DNA from: Filobacillus milosensis
Lineage (GTDB): Bacteria; Bacillota; Bacilli; Bacillales; Alkalibacillaceae
Reading direction: 5' to 3'
NCBI RefSeq assembly: GCF_004402015.1
Contig: NZ_SOPW01000008.1
Span: 62,001-126,000, forward strand
DNA: 64,000 nucleotides
In this document: one piece after another, positions 17,232 through 27,368 of the stretch
Numbering within the stretch: the stretch's first letter is position 1
Layout: every line of letters starts with the position of its first letter
Notes under the pieces: model-generated
What the model saw: the letters and a program-made list of their open reading frames with translations, nothing else
Database searches by the model: none
Told to the model about the DNA's origin: nothing
Program-made: the position numbers and the translations under genes

Positions 17232-18587
17232 ATGGTTGAGACTAAATACTCTCAAAAGGATATTTTTAAAATGATTATGATTCTCGCTATTCCTGCTATT
17301 GTTGAAAATTTCTTTCAAACTATATTAGGATTTGTTGATACATATTTTGTGTCCCAAATTGGGATTAATGAAGTTACTGCGGTAGGAGTGACAAATGCCA
17401 TACTTGCAATTTATTTAGCAATATTTATGTCAGTTGGCGTGTCTACTAATGTTTATATTGCAAAATATATAGGTTCAAATCAAATTGAAAAAGCAGGAAA
17501 AGTGGCCAAACAATCAATTTTATTAAGTGTGATTATAGGACTATTATTCGGAATCATTACTTTTTTGTTTGCTGAACCACTCCTGAAACTTATGGGCATA
17601 GAAAAAACCGTATTGGACCAAGGTGTTATATATTTTAAAATCGTTGCGATACCCTCTGTACTAATTTCTTTAATGTTTGGTTTAAGTAGTATATTAAGAG
17701 GAACTAAAGATACCAAAACACCAATGAAAGTAACTATATTTATTAATATTATTAACATTATTTTGGACTACGTATTTATCTTTGGCTTTTGGCTTATTCC
17801 CTCCTTTGGTCTCGCTGGAGCAGCATGGGCGACAGTTATCGCTAGACTAGTAGGAGTAATCTTACTCATTTTCTATGTAAAAAAATCCAAAATCGGGAAT
17901 GTTTTAAATTTAACAAAGTGGAGTTGGGATAAAGAGCAACAAAAGGAACTTATCAAACTTGGGACCCCAGCCATGGCAGAACGCTTAGCAATGAGAATTG
18001 GGCAGGTTATATACTTTGGGTTTATAGTTCAACTTGGGACTAATACTTTTGCGGCTCACCAAATTACAGGTAATATAGAGGTTTTTTCCTATATGATAGG
18101 TTATGGTTTTGCAACAGCGGCAACCACTTTAATTGGTGAAGTGTTAGGCTCTAGGCAATATGAATTAGCAAAAAAAATAGCCTATTATTCTACTTTTCTT
18201 GGTGTAGGCGTCATGTCAATTTTCGGATTGTTTTTATTTGTATTCGGTGAGTGGACTGCTTCATTTTTCACCAATGATATCTTTGTTATTCAACAAATTA
18301 CTATCGCATTAAAGATTGACGCATTTATTCAACCAATTCTAGCCATTGTTCTTATCCTTACAGGGGCATTCCAAGGTGCGGAAAATTCTAAATATCCCTT
18401 CTATCTCACAACAATTGGCATCTGGCTTCTTCGGACAGTTGGTGTTTATGTATTAGGTATATGGCTTGGAATGGGTATCGCTGGAATATGGATTGCAATA
18501 GGTTTAGACAACCTATTCAGAGCGATTCTGCTTTTCCTTAAAATTCACAATAATAAATGGGTTAGATCTACAGAACTAACTGTTTAA
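17232..18587 (+). CDS. MATE family efflux transporter
   Basis: A 451-residue protein with twelve membrane helices in two six-helix bundles, typical of the Na+/H+-coupled MATE drug exporters (NorM/DinF class). FFQTILGFVDTYFVSQIG and the mirrored FGFIVQLGTNTFAAHQI mark the starts of the two bundles. Being co-transcribed with a CsoR-type repressor is unusual for a MATE gene and suggests metal-linked induction. GGGAGAAA precedes the ATG. Confidence 0.9.
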   Translation: MVETKYSQKDIFKMIMILAIPAIVENFFQTILGFVDTYFVSQIGINEVTAVGVTNAILAIYLAIFMSVGVSTNVYIAKYIGSNQIEKAGKVAKQSILLSVIIGLLFGIITFLFAEPLLKLMGIEKTVLDQGVIYFKIVAIPSVLISLMFGLSSILRGTKDTKTPMKVTIFINIINIILDYVFIFGFWLIPSFGLAGAAWATVIARLVGVILLIFYVKKSKIGNVLNLTKWSWDKEQQKELIKLGTPAMAERLAMRIGQVIYFGFIVQLGTNTFAAHQITGNIEVFSYMIGYGFATAATTLIGEVLGSRQYELAKKIAYYSTFLGVGVMSIFGLFLFVFGEWTASFFTNDIFVIQQITIALKIDAFIQPILAIVLILTGAFQGAENSKYPFYLTTIGIWLLRTVGVYVLGIWLGMGIAGIWIAIGLDNLFRAILLFLKIHNNKWVRSTELTV

Positions 18588-18712
18588 ATAAATAACCCTT
18601 GGAAGACAGGGAGACTTTTTGTTCATATCCTATATAGAACAAGATAAAGGAAGTAATTTTTATAGGTACAAACAAAAGATACAGGTACAGTTCCATTAAT
18701 TTGAAACAAATA

Positions 18713-18760
18713 GGGCTTTCCCATAAGTCATTACAAATCACTTGTAGGGAAGCCCCCTCT
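18713..18760. terminator. Terminator hairpin between convergent genes
   Basis: GGGCTTTCCC and GGGAAGCCCC arms separated by about 24 bases and followed by a T-containing run. It sits between the MATE gene and the leftward DUF202 gene and could serve both. Confidence 0.6.
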
Positions 18761-18821
18761 TACCTTATTTCCCATACTTCACTATAGAAGATTAATAAAG
18801 ATTATTAGACCCCTAAGCACT

Positions 18822-19226
18822 TTAAAACTTTATCAATAAGAAGTAGATTATAACCATGATTATTAAAATAATCATAAGAGTGGAGACCATCGTTATTTGG
18901 GTATTCGAGGGATTGAACCTTTCCTCGAAAATCTGGCGTTTCTTTTTAGTGTAATTTTTCGTTGCTAAAAGAATGACCGCAATTCCAAGAATACATGCAA
19001 ATATCCCTAAAATTATACTGATCATATCTATAGTCGGATTCCTTCTAACACCAATCGTAAAATGCAAACTTGTTGTTAGAAACCCTACGCCAACAATTGA
19101 AACTACAGTTCTTATCCATGCCAAATATGTTCTTTCGTTCGCTAAATGCTGTTGAGCATACTTTAATTGATTACTATCTTTTATTAAGGACCTTTCTTCC
19201 TGCTTATCTTTTTGTTTCGTATTCAT
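18822..19226 (-). CDS. DUF202 (YidH-like) membrane protein
   Basis: A 134-residue protein with the DUF202 signature ANERTYLAWIRT followed by three membrane helices. ATG 19226 is chosen over upstream in-frame codons because a GGGTAA site precedes it and the family normally starts shortly before the signature. Function unknown. The start lies 5 bases after the lgt stop, so it is translated from the lgt transcript. Confidence 0.85.
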   Translation of the reverse strand: MNTKQKDKQEERSLIKDSNQLKYAQQHLANERTYLAWIRTVVSIVGVGFLTTSLHFTIGVRRNPTIDMISIILGIFACILGIAVILLATKNYTKKKRQIFEERFNPSNTQITMVSTLMIILIIMVIIYFLLIKF

Positions 19227-19230
19227 ATCA

Positions 19231-20037
19231 TTACCCTGAAGTATGTGTTCGTATCTTGAGTCTTCGATACACAAATATGATTATTCCGATTCCAATTAAT
19301 ACCAAAGAGACAACTTGGGCAATACGTAGTTGTGATGTCAGCATTAAACTATCGGTTCGTAAACCTTCAACGTAAAATCTTCCGATGGAATACCAAACAA
19401 GATAACTTAAGAATAATTCGCCATTCTTCAACTTTAACCTTCTAAGTACAAAGAACAAAATAACAAATCCTAATAGGTCCCATGAAGATTCATAAAGAAA
19501 GGTCGGTACATAATAAGTTCCATCAATAAACATTTGATTGATAATAAAATTGGGTAGATGGAGGCTTTCCAAAAATGCTCTTGTTGTTTCCCCACCGTGC
19601 GCCTCTTGGTTCATAAAATTTCCCCATCGACCAATTGCTTGTCCAAGAATCAAACTTGGCGCAACAATATCAGCAAGTTTCCAAAAAGAAATATTTTTCT
19701 TTCTTGTATAAATGATTGCGGTTAAAACGGCACCAATCAACGCACCGTGTATGGCAATTCCACCTTGCCATATGGCAATAATTTGAGACGGATATTGTGA
19801 ATAATGCTCCCACTCAAATGCTACATAATAAATTCGTGCACAAATGATTGCAACTGGTGCGGCAATCATAATAAAATCAATTATAATCTCCTTATCCCAT
19901 CCCAAACGATCAGCCTCTCGTGTCGCTATCCATAACCCCAGTATAATGCCACAGGCAATGATAATACCGTACCAATGAACGGATATTGGGCCGAGTTCAA
20001 GCGCAATTGGGTTTAACGGTTGTACATTATCAGTCAT
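19231..20037 (-). CDS. lgt: Prolipoprotein diacylglyceryl transferase
   Basis: A 268-residue membrane enzyme that transfers diacylglycerol from phosphatidylglycerol to the lipobox Cys of prelipoproteins. The Lgt signature [13 protein letters not shown] is intact, and the N-terminal [14 protein letters not shown] and the [12 protein letters not shown] segment are typical. ATG 20037 has a GGGGAGGT site; upstream extensions do not. A second lgt copy is common in metal-resistance and plasmid islands of Bacillaceae; with the YdhK and other lipoproteins nearby it may support their processing. Confidence 0.94.
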   Translation of the reverse strand: MTDNVQPLNPIALELGPISVHWYGIIIACGIILGLWIATREADRLGWDKEIIIDFIMIAAPVAIICARIYYVAFEWEHYSQYPSQIIAIWQGGIAIHGALIGAVLTAIIYTRKKNISFWKLADIVAPSLILGQAIGRWGNFMNQEAHGGETTRAFLESLHLPNFIINQMFIDGTYYVPTFLYESSWDLLGFVILFFVLRRLKLKNGELFLSYLVWYSIGRFYVEGLRTDSLMLTSQLRIAQVVSLVLIGIGIIIFVYRRLKIRTHTSG

Positions 20038-20202
20038 ATTTACCTCCCCACAATTACTTTTTCTATCCTCTATAGTAACACAATAATTATCTAGAAGAAT
20101 TTGAAATTTTCCGTTCCCCATTATATAAAATCCGTTCACGTTAAAATACAAAATTCCCATTTTCTTATATAGAATTGATATAACAAGGAGGATTACTTCT
20201 TA

Positions 20203-21603
20203 TTAATCTAATGGAATAGTAATCTGAACCTTCGTCCATTTCCCATACACACTATCAATTTCTAAAGTTCCTTGATAAATATCTAGTATCCTTTTTGCGA
20301 TCGATAGTCCTAGCCCATTCCCACCATGTTTCCTACTTCTTGCTTTATCCACACGATAAAAGCGATTGAGCACAAAAGGTAATTCTTCTTTCAGGATACC
20401 CATTCCATAATCTTTTACCTCAATTGTCAATTCCTTGTCTGTGTTTCTTACATTAATCTGTATGACCTTTTCATCTGTTGAATATTTTGTGGCATTGTCC
20501 AATAAAATGATCATGATTTGTTCAAGGTGGCTCTTCAGTATTTTTATAGTAAAATCCGTGTCAACATCTATAGTGGAGGATATTTTAAAATCATTATTTA
20601 TTGTTTGAAAGTTTTCAACAATATCTTCCATAATCTCCTTCATTTTGACTTCTTCCAATGAGTTCATATTTGTAGTGGATTCTTCTGCTCTTGAGAGAGT
20701 CAATAATTCCGAAACTAGGTGAATAAGTCTGTTGGTTTCATTTAAACTTAAATCAATTGAGCGCTCCAAAACTTTTGGATTGTCCTTCCCCCAACGATTG
20801 ATAAGCGATAGATGTCCATGTATGATGGACAACGGTGTTTTTAATTCATGAGAGGCATCTTCTACAAATTGTTGTTGCTGCTGAAATGACTTCTCTAAGT
20901 TATCCATTAATTCATTAAACATAATTCCTAACTCTGTCATTTCATCTCGTTGCTTGTTAATTAGAACCCTTTCTTTTAGCCCATTCTCTTTTATTCTTTT
21001 CATTGTTCTTATCATTGAATTAATTGGCTTTAGTAGTTGAAAGGAAATAAGTCTGCCGCCGATTAAACTAAGGAGAATAGCAACCAGTCCTGCGACGATA
21101 ACCAACATAAATATTTGATTAATCAAACTATCAAAGTTTTCTAAGTTGCGAACTATTTCTACTGTTCCTTTAAAACCATTTACTTCGATTGGCTTCCTAA
21201 ATATCAACAAACGATCTCCTTTTGGAGAAAATTCCACCAGTTCCTCTTTTTTTACATTTTTCGGAGATACCCAACCTTGTGGTACCTCGTCTGATATCGT
21301 AAATAGCGGAGAATTGTTTTCCTTCACAATCCTTATCAGTTGATATTTTTCATTCAGAACGTCTAAATAGTGTTCACTTCCCGAAACATTCCCCTTAAAA
21401 TTTGAATCTTGAATGTACGCGGTTACTTCTTCCATCTTTTTTTGAATGGTTTGTTTTTCTTGATTAACTACCCAGTTCTGAATGACAAAATACTGCAAAA
21501 TATTATAAGAAAAAAATAAAAATAGCATTAAAAGGGCAGCCCATAAAGTTAATTTCCATTTAATATTGATGCTTTTTGGAATGAACTCTTTTACGTTTCT
21601 CAT
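20203..21603 (-). CDS. Sensor histidine kinase (two TM, HAMP)
   Basis: A 466-residue kinase: a first membrane helix near residues 16-36, an extracellular domain of about 130 residues, a second helix near 165-187, HAMP, HisKA with DASHELKTPLS as the phosphorylated His site, and an HATPase domain (N box NATKYS, then RSRKHGGNGLGLSI). Architecture and length resemble ArlS/YkoH-type kinases of Firmicutes. Its start overlaps the stop of the response regulator by 4 bases, so the two are translationally coupled. The extracellular domain is unassigned. Confidence 0.92.
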   Translation of the reverse strand: MRNVKEFIPKSINIKWKLTLWAALLMLFLFFSYNILQYFVIQNWVVNQEKQTIQKKMEEVTAYIQDSNFKGNVSGSEHYLDVLNEKYQLIRIVKENNSPLFTISDEVPQGWVSPKNVKKEELVEFSPKGDRLLIFRKPIEVNGFKGTVEIVRNLENFDSLINQIFMLVIVAGLVAILLSLIGGRLISFQLLKPINSMIRTMKRIKENGLKERVLINKQRDEMTELGIMFNELMDNLEKSFQQQQQFVEDASHELKTPLSIIHGHLSLINRWGKDNPKVLERSIDLSLNETNRLIHLVSELLTLSRAEESTTNMNSLEEVKMKEIMEDIVENFQTINNDFKISSTIDVDTDFTIKILKSHLEQIMIILLDNATKYSTDEKVIQINVRNTDKELTIEVKDYGMGILKEELPFVLNRFYRVDKARSRKHGGNGLGLSIAKRILDIYQGTLEIDSVYGKWTKVQITIPLD

Positions 21604-22274
21604 TCTCTCATCACGTACCCCATCCCTCTCATCGTTTGAATATAACTTTCCTTATCTACAGAATCTAATTTATTTCTAAGATGTCTTACATAAACATCAA
21701 CGACATTTGTTTCAATTTCCGCATCATAACCCCAAATATTTTCTAGGAGAACCTCCCTTGTTAAGACACGATTAATATTTTTCATAAACATAAACAATAA
21801 GTCATATTCCTTTTTCGTTAATTCTATCAATTGTTCGCCTTTTTTTAATAACCTTGATTCAATATTTAATTCTAAATCTTTGAATGACAAAAGTAGGGAA
21901 GGCAAATCATTACGTTTTTCTTCTCTTCTCATAATGACTCTAATTCTCGCTAGTAATTCTTCAATCGCAAATGGTTTCGGGATATAATCATCAGCGCCAC
22001 TATCCAGCCCTAATACCCGGTCCATTACGCTATCTCTTGCCGTTATCATAATAATCGGAACGTCCTTTACTGCCTTTAATCTTCGGCAAACCTCGATTCC
22101 GTTTAACTTTGGCAGCATTAAATCTAAAAGGATCACATCCCAATTTCTTTCTAATGCAAGTTCAAGCCCCTCTCTCCCGTCAAAAGCAGCCGTTACATTG
22201 TATCCTTCATGCGTTAACTCAAGGACTATAAATTCCGATAATGCTTCTTCATCTTCAATCACTAAAATATCCAA
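21600..22274 (-). CDS. OmpR/PhoB family response regulator
   Basis: A 224-residue regulator with receiver domain (acidic pocket EDEE, phosphoacceptor Asp in LLDLMLP, conserved Thr and Lys in ITA and PKPF) and a C-terminal winged helix ending TMRGMGYVMRE. It is first in the two-gene operon with the histidine kinase. The PepSY gene upstream on the same strand, the Spo0E gene and the ABC genes are candidate targets by proximity only. Confidence 0.93.
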   Translation of the reverse strand: MDILVIEDEEALSEFIVLELTHEGYNVTAAFDGREGLELALERNWDVILLDLMLPKLNGIEVCRRLKAVKDVPIIMITARDSVMDRVLGLDSGADDYIPKPFAIEELLARIRVIMRREEKRNDLPSLLLSFKDLELNIESRLLKKGEQLIELTKKEYDLLFMFMKNINRVLTREVLLENIWGYDAEIETNVVDVYVRHLRNKLDSVDKESYIQTMRGMGYVMRE

Positions 22275-22410
22275 TTCATGACCTCCAAATGTTACTTTAT
22301 CTATTTTGCATTACTTTCAAAATTTGATTAAAATGACACTATTATCTTAAACCAAAAAGTAAAGTTATGATACAAAATGCATTAATTGAAGTGGCTCATA
22401 TATAATGAAT

Positions 22411-22434
22411 AAGCCCTACTTGCACAAGCAAGTA
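22411..22434 (-). terminator. Hairpin after the PepSY gene
   Basis: CCTACTTGC and GCAAGTAGG arms with a short loop lie 24 bases downstream of the PepSY gene stop. There is no long T run, so termination efficiency is uncertain. Confidence 0.5.
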
Positions 22435-22457
22435 GGACCATATTTGAATTTACTAAA

Positions 22458-23132
22458 TTATTCTTGTTCACTGTCACTTTCGGAATCATTTTCATCATCC
22501 ACATCAACCTTTAAGACCTTACCTGTTTTGGCATCTACTTTTACATCATGTTTTTTTCCTTGGTCGTCTGTTATTTCAATACCATAAACAACTGTTCCGT
22601 CTTCATCTTCAAGTTCAGTATCCGTTACTTGGCCTTTTACTTCTTTTAGTGCAATAGTTGTACTTTCTTCAGCCGTAATTTTTGCTTCTTTTTCTAATAG
22701 TTGTTGCTCTTGTTGATCGGAAACTTCACCATCTTTATCTTCTTTTTCTTCCTTCTCTCCTTTTTCGTTTTCTTCTTCATCATCAGCCTCCACTTTTAGA
22801 ACCTTACCTGTTTTGGCATCAACTTTTACATCCTGTTTCTTTCCTTGTTCATCAGTAACTTCTACACCATAAACAACTGTTCCATCTTCATCTTCAAGTT
22901 CAGTGTCCACTGCTTTTCCTGCAACCTCTTTTAGTGCGGCTGAAATGGCTTCATCCTTAGTGATGGTTGCTTCTTTCTCCAATTGCTGCTGCTCCTGTTC
23001 ATCTGTTACCTCTACTTTACTATTACTAGTGTCTGCACTTGCTGCAAATACTGAGGTATTTAGAGCAGTCCCTGCTATTCCTCCTCCAATAATTGCTGCT
23101 GCCAATGCTGGTACTATAAACTTTTTCTTCAT
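22458..23132 (-). CDS. Exported protein with two PepSY domains
   Basis: A 224-residue secreted protein: signal peptide ending near VFAASA, then two tandem PepSY units (about residues 55-115 and 150-212). Each has the ITxDEAIxxALKEV, then LEDEDGTVVYGVEVTD, then DVKVDAKTGKVLKV pattern. Between them lies a Glu/Lys-rich linker, and the C-terminus is acidic. PepSY proteins are thought to inhibit or chaperone secreted proteases, or to act as sensors; many are controlled by an adjacent two-component system, as the position here suggests. Confidence 0.9.
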   Translation of the reverse strand: MKKKFIVPALAAAIIGGGIAGTALNTSVFAASADTSNSKVEVTDEQEQQQLEKEATITKDEAISAALKEVAGKAVDTELEDEDGTVVYGVEVTDEQGKKQDVKVDAKTGKVLKVEADDEEENEKGEKEEKEDKDGEVSDQQEQQLLEKEAKITAEESTTIALKEVKGQVTDTELEDEDGTVVYGIEITDDQGKKHDVKVDAKTGKVLKVDVDDENDSESDSEQE

Positions 23133-23262
23133 TTGTCTTCCTCCTCATATTGTTAAACTGTGGTACATCCTTATCTTAAGCCCCTACCATGAAGTAAGTC
23201 TGAATTTAATTTAAAATTTAATTAACCTTTACGTGAAAAAATTTTCATTTTCTTATAGGTTA

Positions 23263-23445
23263 TTATGTGAGTGCCTTTTCCTTCATTACTTGATTGATCA
23301 TTATGTCCAATTCTTGACTTATATACAGGGCCTCTTTACTTCTTAATCCATATTTCAACACTACATTATTTAACTCTTGTTGCTTTTCTGCCAACATTTT
23401 TTCAATATCCTGTTTCAGTAAAATTAAGTCTTTTCCCGGAGCCAT
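23263..23445 (-). CDS. Spo0E-like aspartyl-phosphate phosphatase
   Basis: A 60-residue protein with the Spo0E family signature SQELDIMI and the helical hairpin IEKMLAEKQQELN...YGLRSKEALYIS. These proteins dephosphorylate Spo0A~P and delay sporulation. The gene supports a spore-forming host. It lies 10 bases downstream of the exported-protein gene in the ABC transporter operon. Confidence 0.88.
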   Translation of the reverse strand: MAPGKDLILLKQDIEKMLAEKQQELNNVVLKYGLRSKEALYISQELDIMINQVMKEKALT

Positions 23446-23455
23446 ATATTATTCC

Positions 23456-23995
23456 TTAAGCAACTCTCTTTCTTCTATTTTTTGTAAAATTCAATCCCAC
23501 AAAAACTAAAACAATAAGTGGGGTTCCCATTGAAACAACTTGTATAATCGTCGGATTAATCTTTGTATTACCCATAATATCGATGGGAATTCCATTACTT
23601 GAATAGATATCTAAACTATGAGTACTAGCGGCCGTTACATAAAGATAATAATTGCTGGTATACACAAAACGAATGGGAAGGGAGATTTCCTTTGTTTCAC
23701 CCGGTTTTAATTCTTTAACTTGTTCCGGTTTATCTGCACTATAGTCTTCCAGATTAACCGTCCATTTTTTTCCCATATCAGCCATTGTAATATAGACGAC
23801 TAGATCTTTTATAGATTGGTTGGTATGGTTCGTTATTTGTGCTTTAACTGTTGTCTCTTTCCCCGGATAATCTTTAACCTGAGTAGGAGAAATTACTTTA
23901 ACCTCAACATTAGGTTGTTCCATAGCAAATGCATTTTGCCCAGTAACTACAAATCCTAAAAGTATCGCCAGAACGATTCCTGCCTTTTTTAACAA
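23456..23995 (-). CDS. Exported protein with Ig-like (NEW3/CARDB-type) domain and C-terminal TM
   Basis: A 179-residue protein: a signal peptide ending NAFA, an Ig-like beta domain of about 110 residues (VKAQITNHTNQSIKDLVVYI and LKPGETKEISLPI resemble NEW3/CARDB domains), then a C-terminal membrane helix and a basic tail (KNRRKR). It is one base from the ABC permease gene, so it is likely an extracytoplasmic partner of that transporter. No enzymatic motif. Confidence 0.8.
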   Translation of the reverse strand: MLKKAGIVLAILLGFVVTGQNAFAMEQPNVEVKVISPTQVKDYPGKETTVKAQITNHTNQSIKDLVVYITMADMGKKWTVNLEDYSADKPEQVKELKPGETKEISLPIRFVYTSNYYLYVTAASTHSLDIYSSNGIPIDIMGNTKINPTIIQVVSMGTPLIVLVFVGLNFTKNRRKRVA

Positions 23996-23996
23996 A

Positions 23997-24752
23997 TTAC
24001 TCCCCTCCTAAAAAGTCCATTTTTTTACTTGCATAGAATAAGCAAATGATGGATATAGCCAAGAAACATAGCACAGGTAAACTATCCATAAAGATAAAGA
24101 AAAAACCTAATCTATTTACTAGCCAATCCTTTAAAGTCAGCATACTAGCAGAAACTGGACTCAATAAATCAACTAAATGTGCAAATCCTGACTTTTTCAT
24201 CGTTGTTGACAGAAACATTGGTATGGCTGTCACCAAAAACAAGACAATCGACAAAAGGGTTGCATTTTTACTTGACGATATCCATGTAGAAAATGCTAAT
24301 GACAGCAATGAAAAACTAATAACTAGCGGTAACCCGATTAGATATAAATAGGATAAAATCGTAAGCAACATATTCGTTCCATATGTCAAAGCATAGAAAT
24401 AAGGGATAGATATAACCGAAATAATCAACCAAAAAACCAAAATTCCCACTACTTTAGAAAGGATTATTTTCACCTTTGATAAGGGTGTTAATAAAAGACT
24501 TTCTAAAGTTCCTTGCTCCCTTTCACCAGAAACCATTGTTGATCCTAATATGATAGATACTAAAATGCTGATACCAATTAACGCTTTCATAAAAGTCATG
24601 TTTACTTCGACTTGAGCAAGTAAACTTAGTTCCTTCACCGATATGAAACTATAGGTCAAACCACTGAATAGAATGGAAATGGCAAAGAAGATCCAAACGC
24701 CTTTTCGGGAAAAGACATGTTCCCTTATTTCCTTTTTTATTAAACTGGACAT
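23997..24752 (-). CDS. ABC-2 type permease
   Basis: A 251-residue membrane protein with about six helices and the ABC-2 signature GEREQGTLESLLLTPLSK in the loop after helix 2, as in NatB/YhaP-like exporters. Its start abuts the stop of the ATPase gene, so the two form an ABC exporter. The substrate is unknown; sodium, bacteriocin or envelope-stress roles occur in this family. Confidence 0.9.
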   Translation of the reverse strand: MSSLIKKEIREHVFSRKGVWIFFAISILFSGLTYSFISVKELSLLAQVEVNMTFMKALIGISILVSIILGSTMVSGEREQGTLESLLLTPLSKVKIILSKVVGILVFWLIISVISIPYFYALTYGTNMLLTILSYLYLIGLPLVISFSLLSLAFSTWISSSKNATLLSIVLFLVTAIPMFLSTTMKKSGFAHLVDLLSPVSASMLTLKDWLVNRLGFFFIFMDSLPVLCFLAISIICLFYASKKMDFLGGE

Positions 24753-25510
24753 TAGATGCTCCCCCCAACTTCATCAGTTGTTAAACTAAAGAATATATCC
24801 TCTAATGTAGGATTCTCATTCCTTAAGACTAAACGATAGCCTTTTATTAATTCGTCTAAATACCCTTCTTCAAGCAGTTTACCTTGTTTGACAATGGCTA
24901 CACGATTACAAATTTCTGAGATTTCTTTTAATAAATGTGAAGTGATAAATACAGTAACATTCTGTTCTTGATTTAATCTTGTAATAATCGACTGTATATC
25001 TTTTTGCCCTTGTGGGTCCAAACCTAATGTAGGCTCATCAAGAAATATAATAGAGGGCTCATGCACAATAGTTTTCGCAATACCAATCCTTTGCCTCATC
25101 CCTCGTGAATATTGTCCGATTAGAATATCTGCTTTCCCGGCCATCCCTACCCATTCAAGAACCTCTTCAACCCGCGACTTGATCCTTTTCTTATCAACGC
25201 CATAAAGTTCAGCAAATAATTTTAAATATTCTCTTCCAGTCATCCAATTATAGTAACCATGAGATTCTGGCAATACCCCAATTAATTTGCTTACTAATGC
25301 ATTTTCACTTTTTACCTCTTTTTCTTCAATGGTTACTGACCCATCACTCGGTTCTATTAACCCATTTAACATTCGGATGGTAGTCGTTTTCCCTGCACCA
25401 TTTGGTCCTAAAAATCCGTATATGTCACCTTTATTCACTTGAAGATTTAAAGAATCAACAGCCACAAAACCATTGTCATATTGTTTTGTTAAGTTTGTTG
25501 CCTTAATCAT
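24752..25510 (-). CDS. ABC transporter ATP-binding protein
   Basis: A 252-residue ATPase with Walker A GPNGAGKTT, ABC signature YSRGMRQR and Walker B IIFLDEPTLGLDP, of the NatA/CcmA-like DrrA group. It is first gene of the four-gene leftward operon (ATPase, permease, Ig-like protein, Spo0E). Confidence 0.94.
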   Translation of the reverse strand: MIKATNLTKQYDNGFVAVDSLNLQVNKGDIYGFLGPNGAGKTTTIRMLNGLIEPSDGSVTIEEKEVKSENALVSKLIGVLPESHGYYNWMTGREYLKLFAELYGVDKKRIKSRVEEVLEWVGMAGKADILIGQYSRGMRQRIGIAKTIVHEPSIIFLDEPTLGLDPQGQKDIQSIITRLNQEQNVTVFITSHLLKEISEICNRVAIVKQGKLLEEGYLDELIKGYRLVLRNENPTLEDIFFSLTTDEVGGSI

Positions 25511-25636
25511 TTCAAACCCTCCTTAATACCCACTTTTTAAGTACAGTTTTAATATAAAGAATGACTATGAATCTCTCCCGAAGATTAAAAAAATACAAAT
25601 TAAAATTTTAATGAAAATTTTTTCATAATTGACCAT

Positions 25637-25668
25637 ATAAAAAAACTCCACCATTTAGGCGGAGTAGA
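25637..25668 (-). terminator. Terminator after uppP
   Basis: Hairpin ACTCC(G)CC...GG(T)GGAGT with a T run on the minus strand, about 20 bases after the uppP stop. Confidence 0.75.
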
Positions 25669-25683
25669 AATATAAGAATTTAT

Positions 25684-26514
25684 TTATCCTAAAATAATGA
25701 CTGCAATTCCAACGACAAAACAATAGATTGAAAAGTAACCGAGTTTTCCCTTTTGCATAATATTAATGAACCACTTTAATGAAAAATAGGAAGCAACTAA
25801 AGAGGCAATAAATGCTAGTGTATAGGGAAGAAAGAGTTCTCCCATTCTTGGATCATGAATTAATTCGGAAAGCGACAATATCATCCCACCTACACTAACA
25901 GGTATATAGAGAAAAAAGGAAAACTTAAGTGCTGTCTCACGTTTAGTACCTAGGGCCATAGAAGATACAATGGTTGCACCTGAACGACTGATACCCGGTA
26001 TTAACGCCACAGCCTGAGATAACCCTATTATAATAGAATCCTTGAGAGTTAGTTCGCCATCACCTTTACTACCCTTAAGATTTCGTATTAACCAGAGTGC
26101 AATACCCGTTATTATTAAAGTGAAGCCAATAACCCTTACTCCTTTAAATATGGCTGCTATTTGGTCCTGAAATAGGACTCCAATAATTCCTGCAGGTATG
26201 GTACCAATAATCAGATAAAGAACAAAATAAAAGTCTTTTTTCATACTTTCAGTTTTATCCGAAACGACTAAATAGGATACACTATTCTTTGTTAATTGAA
26301 TCAAATCAGAGCGATAAATAAACAAAACGGCAAGTAATGAGGCAAAATTGACCAACACCTCAAAACTTAATCCAGAAATTTGTAAGCCGAAAAAATGTTC
26401 GAATAAAATTAAATGTCCACTCGACGATACAGGAATTGGCTCCGTTATCCCCTGAATGAATCCCAAAAATAAATACTTTAATAGTTCAATCATATTCATT
26501 GAATCCACGTACAA
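25684..26514 (-). CDS. uppP: Undecaprenyl-diphosphate phosphatase
   Basis: A roughly 275-residue membrane enzyme that dephosphorylates undecaprenyl diphosphate to recycle the cell-wall lipid carrier, giving bacitracin tolerance. The two active-site motifs are present: PVSSSGHL near the start and PGISRSGAT in the second half. The TTG at 26514 has an AGGAG site at ideal distance; ATG 26499 is the alternative. It lies 6 bases after a DedA gene and near a PAP2 phosphatase, both also linked to lipid-carrier recycling. Confidence 0.93.
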   Translation of the reverse strand: MYVDSMNMIELLKYLFLGFIQGITEPIPVSSSGHLILFEHFFGLQISGLSFEVLVNFASLLAVLFIYRSDLIQLTKNSVSYLVVSDKTESMKKDFYFVLYLIIGTIPAGIIGVLFQDQIAAIFKGVRVIGFTLIITGIALWLIRNLKGSKGDGELTLKDSIIIGLSQAVALIPGISRSGATIVSSMALGTKRETALKFSFFLYIPVSVGGMILSLSELIHDPRMGELFLPYTLAFIASLVASYFSLKWFINIMQKGKLGYFSIYCFVVGIAVIILG

Positions 26515-26520
26515 GCACTC

Positions 26521-27141
26521 CTATCCGTTGCTGTTCCTTTTTGTTTTCTTTTTAACATAAATAGCCAATAAAATAATGAACAGCACAGCCAAAATTGCAT
26601 AGGCGATGTTCGAATATATGTTCATATAATTAACAATATCATGCCATGATGAACCAACTGTAGCACCCACTTTAATCAAGACAATATTCCAAATCATTGT
26701 TCCCACTGTAGTAAGAAGGAAAAACAACCAAAAATGCATACGCGCCATACCTGCTGGGATGGATATTAAACTTCTAATTAGAGGGATAAATCTACAAAAG
26801 AAAACAGTCCACACTCCATACCTATCAAACCATGACTGTGCCTTATAGATATCTTTTCTGGTAAGGCGTAAAAAGTGCCCCCATTTGTCTACAATTTTTT
26901 CAAGCCGATTTACATTAATCAGCATTCCAATAGCATATAGAACAACAGCACCTGCCACTGAACCTGCAGTCGAGGCAACAACTACCCCTAGAACACTCAT
27001 ATTTGTGGTTGTGGTCATAAAACCGCCAAAAGTTAGGATGACCTCTGATGGGATGGGAGGAAATATATTTTCCAACATAATTAAGAGAAATATCCCCATG
27101 TACCCATAACTATTCATTATTTCAGTAATCCAATTTTCCAT
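26521..27141 (-). CDS. DedA family membrane protein
   Basis: A 206-residue protein with re-entrant loops and the conserved FFCRFIPLIRSLISIPAGMARM block and the early ENIFPPIPSEV. Members of the DedA family, such as UptA, return undecaprenyl phosphate across the membrane. Its coupling to uppP here fits that role. A short gap and shared strand make uppP and this gene an operon. Confidence 0.9.
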   Translation of the reverse strand: MENWITEIMNSYGYMGIFLLIMLENIFPPIPSEVILTFGGFMTTTTNMSVLGVVVASTAGSVAGAVVLYAIGMLINVNRLEKIVDKWGHFLRLTRKDIYKAQSWFDRYGVWTVFFCRFIPLIRSLISIPAGMARMHFWLFFLLTTVGTMIWNIVLIKVGATVGSSWHDIVNYMNIYSNIAYAILAVLFIILLAIYVKKKTKRNSNG

Positions 27142-27368
27142 AAAAACCTCTCCTTTACTAATGGGAAGACCTTCTAAGTTGTTATATTACCTATCTTTAT
27201 TACCAATAAATCAAAAGTCACTATTAAAATACCAAATATGGATGAAAACTTTACGTTACAATGATTAAAAATTTTTTATAAAAAGTTCTTCTTTTGCCCA
27301 CAATTAGAGAAAATGCACTTAAATCTCCTTTGCTGTCCTCTCATAAATAACCAACAAAACGTTTGTTC

